From contig JAFAVL010000015.1 in NCBI GenBank assembly GCA_019242465.1, positions 1 to 6,572 on the forward strand: a DNA stretch of 6,572 nt, written 5' to 3'. The DNA comes from Chroococcidiopsidaceae cyanobacterium CP_BM_RX_35. Lineage in GTDB: Bacteria; Cyanobacteriota; Cyanobacteriia; Cyanobacteriales; Chroococcidiopsidaceae. Position numbers and translations under genes: made by a program. This document shows positions 5,699-6,572 of this stretch, piece after piece. The notes under the pieces were generated by a model. It had not been told where the DNA came from, made no database searches, and saw only the letters and a program-made list of their open reading frames with translations. Position 1 is the stretch's first letter, and each line of letters opens with the position of its first letter.

Positions 5699-6572
5699 TT
5701 ATTCAGCAACGCCGTGCAGAACAAGTACTTGCTCACCAACTGTGACAGCAACCTCTGCTTCAGGTGTTTCAATATTGCCGCTATCGTCTACAGCGCGACT
5801 CTCAATAGTCATTGAGCCACTTGTTGAAGGTGTCCAGGTGTAGCTCCAGCTGGCACGCCCATCAGCTGGATGCCATGTCGTCCTGCCATCAACCGATACT
5901 TCGACACCGCTGACAACACCACCTATGTCGCTTGCCGTGCCACTGATTGTAACTGGGCTACCTGTTAGCAGGTTTGTACCAGCATTTGGTGAGCTGATCG
6001 TCGAGGTGGGAGCAACCGTGTCGGTCGAGGCAGTAGCTAGCATCAAGTCAGTCTGCAAGGTGGCAGGCTGCACGCCCATGTCAGCGAACAGATTAACGGT
6101 TGCCTGTTGCATCCGCATATCTGGGTCGGCACTGCCATTGTCATGGTTTTTATCCAGCCCCCACGACCACTGATACGTACCCGATCCAAACACTAGGGCA
6201 CCACTGTTGTGCTTGTATAGTGTTAGGTGGTGGGTAGCTGTACCTGGACCATAATCTGATCCATAGTCGGAGAAGTACTGCGGCACGTCCACTGTGGTGG
6301 AGGACAATCTGAACAAACCTGTAGGTCGGAAGCCATTGTCGAGGTCTTCATCCCACTCATCACCCAACGTTCCACTCGGAAGTGTGGCAGTGTCTCCTGA
6401 TGCAAGATTTGCGATGCTCGTGTTGCGCCAGAAGCGCATCTTACCGTCAGCTTCAGGGACGGTGATGGCGTAGGTGCAGCAGTTAACAGTGGAAATAGTA
6501 CCAGTCAGGGCATTTTCAGGACGACCACCATCTGCAGGTGGACTGAAACGGGGATCGCGCCAAGTACCAGTC
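5699..6572 (-). CDS. 3' part of an N,N-dimethylformamidase beta-subunit-like protein with an Ig-like domain (5' end outside window)
   Basis: The frame is open from the window edge (first full codon at 6571) to TAA at 5701-5699, giving 290 residues. The methionine at 6439 is internal, because coherent family sequence precedes it. The first 150 or so residues resemble the C-terminal domain of N,N-dimethylformamidase large subunits and their relatives. Landmarks are MRFWRNTSIANL, EWDEDLDNGFRPTGLFRLSS, YGPGTATHHLTLY and GALVFGSGTYQWSWGLD. Next come ATVNLFADMGVQPATLQ and a linker, then a bacterial Ig-like domain: VAPTSTISSPNAG, VTISGTASD, VEVSVDGRTTWHPADG, YTWTPS, IESRAVDDSGNIETP. Relatives are usually large secreted multidomain proteins; amidase activity cannot be inferred from this part. 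The protein stops soon after the Ig-like domain with EQVLVLHGVAE, while I recall relatives continuing into another domain. The DNA is GC-richer (35 of 60 at 5821-5880) than the neighbouring methyltransferase. Confidence 0.8.
   Translation of the reverse strand, partial: TGTWRDPRFSPPADGGRPENALTGTISTVNCCTYAITVPEADGKMRFWRNTSIANLASGDTATLPSGTLGDEWDEDLDNGFRPTGLFRLSSTTVDVPQYFSDYGSDYGPGTATHHLTLYKHNSGALVFGSGTYQWSWGLDKNHDNGSADPDMRMQQATVNLFADMGVQPATLQTDLMLATASTDTVAPTSTISSPNAGTNLLTGSPVTISGTASDIGGVVSGVEVSVDGRTTWHPADGRASWSYTWTPSTSGSMTIESRAVDDSGNIETPEAEVAVTVGEQVLVLHGVAE

Noticed and set aside
5925..6405. Plus-strand ORF 5925-6173 and alternative minus-frame ORF 6223-6405
   Set aside because: Both overlap the dimethylformamidase/Ig-like gene, whose frame has clear family motifs throughout.
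1..6572. CRISPR array, tRNA or rRNA genes, phage or defence genes
   Set aside because: I saw no regularly spaced repeats, no RNA-gene signatures and no matching protein motifs anywhere in the window.

Overview
The window looks like one end of a surface-polysaccharide (O-antigen or exopolysaccharide) gene cluster running into an unrelated gene. The style of the sugar genes, a CgeB-like glycosyltransferase with a helical C-terminal extension, and the decayed genes between them suggest a free-living bacterium with a large, plastic genome. A cyanobacterium is my best guess, but only from the look of the proteins: there is no rRNA, no marker gene, and I did not see the cyanobacterial HIP1 octamer.

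Layout. Positions 16-2167 hold a tightly coupled plus-strand pair: an extended-SDR nucleotide-sugar epimerase and a DegT/StrS-type PLP aminotransferase. They overlap by 8 bases, and the second appears to start at a TTG codon. Positions 2168-2422 are a spacer with one weak 44-codon ORF, a hairpin and a possible promoter. Positions 2423-4246 encode a 607-residue glycosyltransferase in visibly more AT-rich DNA. Positions 4247-4588 contain no intact gene. They hold what I read as the decayed C-terminal end of a methyltransferase, itself frameshifted, enclosed by two copies of a 15-bp direct repeat. On the minus strand, 5522-4589 is a nearly complete class I SAM-dependent methyltransferase broken by one frameshift near 4976; the remaining 128 codons lie in another frame. 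Positions 5523-5698 are a spacer with a weak terminator-like inverted repeat. Positions 6572-5699 (minus) are the 3' part of a large protein with an N,N-dimethylformamidase beta-subunit-like C-terminal domain and a bacterial Ig-like domain. It is in GC-richer DNA and runs off the window edge.

How the genes fit together. The epimerase and aminotransferase probably help make an activated amino sugar. The glycosyltransferase probably adds a sugar to the growing glycan, and the methyltransferases would once have modified the glycan or a sugar precursor. Both methyltransferase traces look broken, so methylation from this locus may have been lost. The dimethylformamidase-like protein shows no functional link to the sugar genes and probably marks the cluster's edge.

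I found no CRISPR array, RNA gene, insertion sequence or defence system. The most noteworthy things are the two decayed methyltransferases, the direct repeats around one of them, and the domain layout of the glycosyltransferase. I do not see a clearly new biological system.
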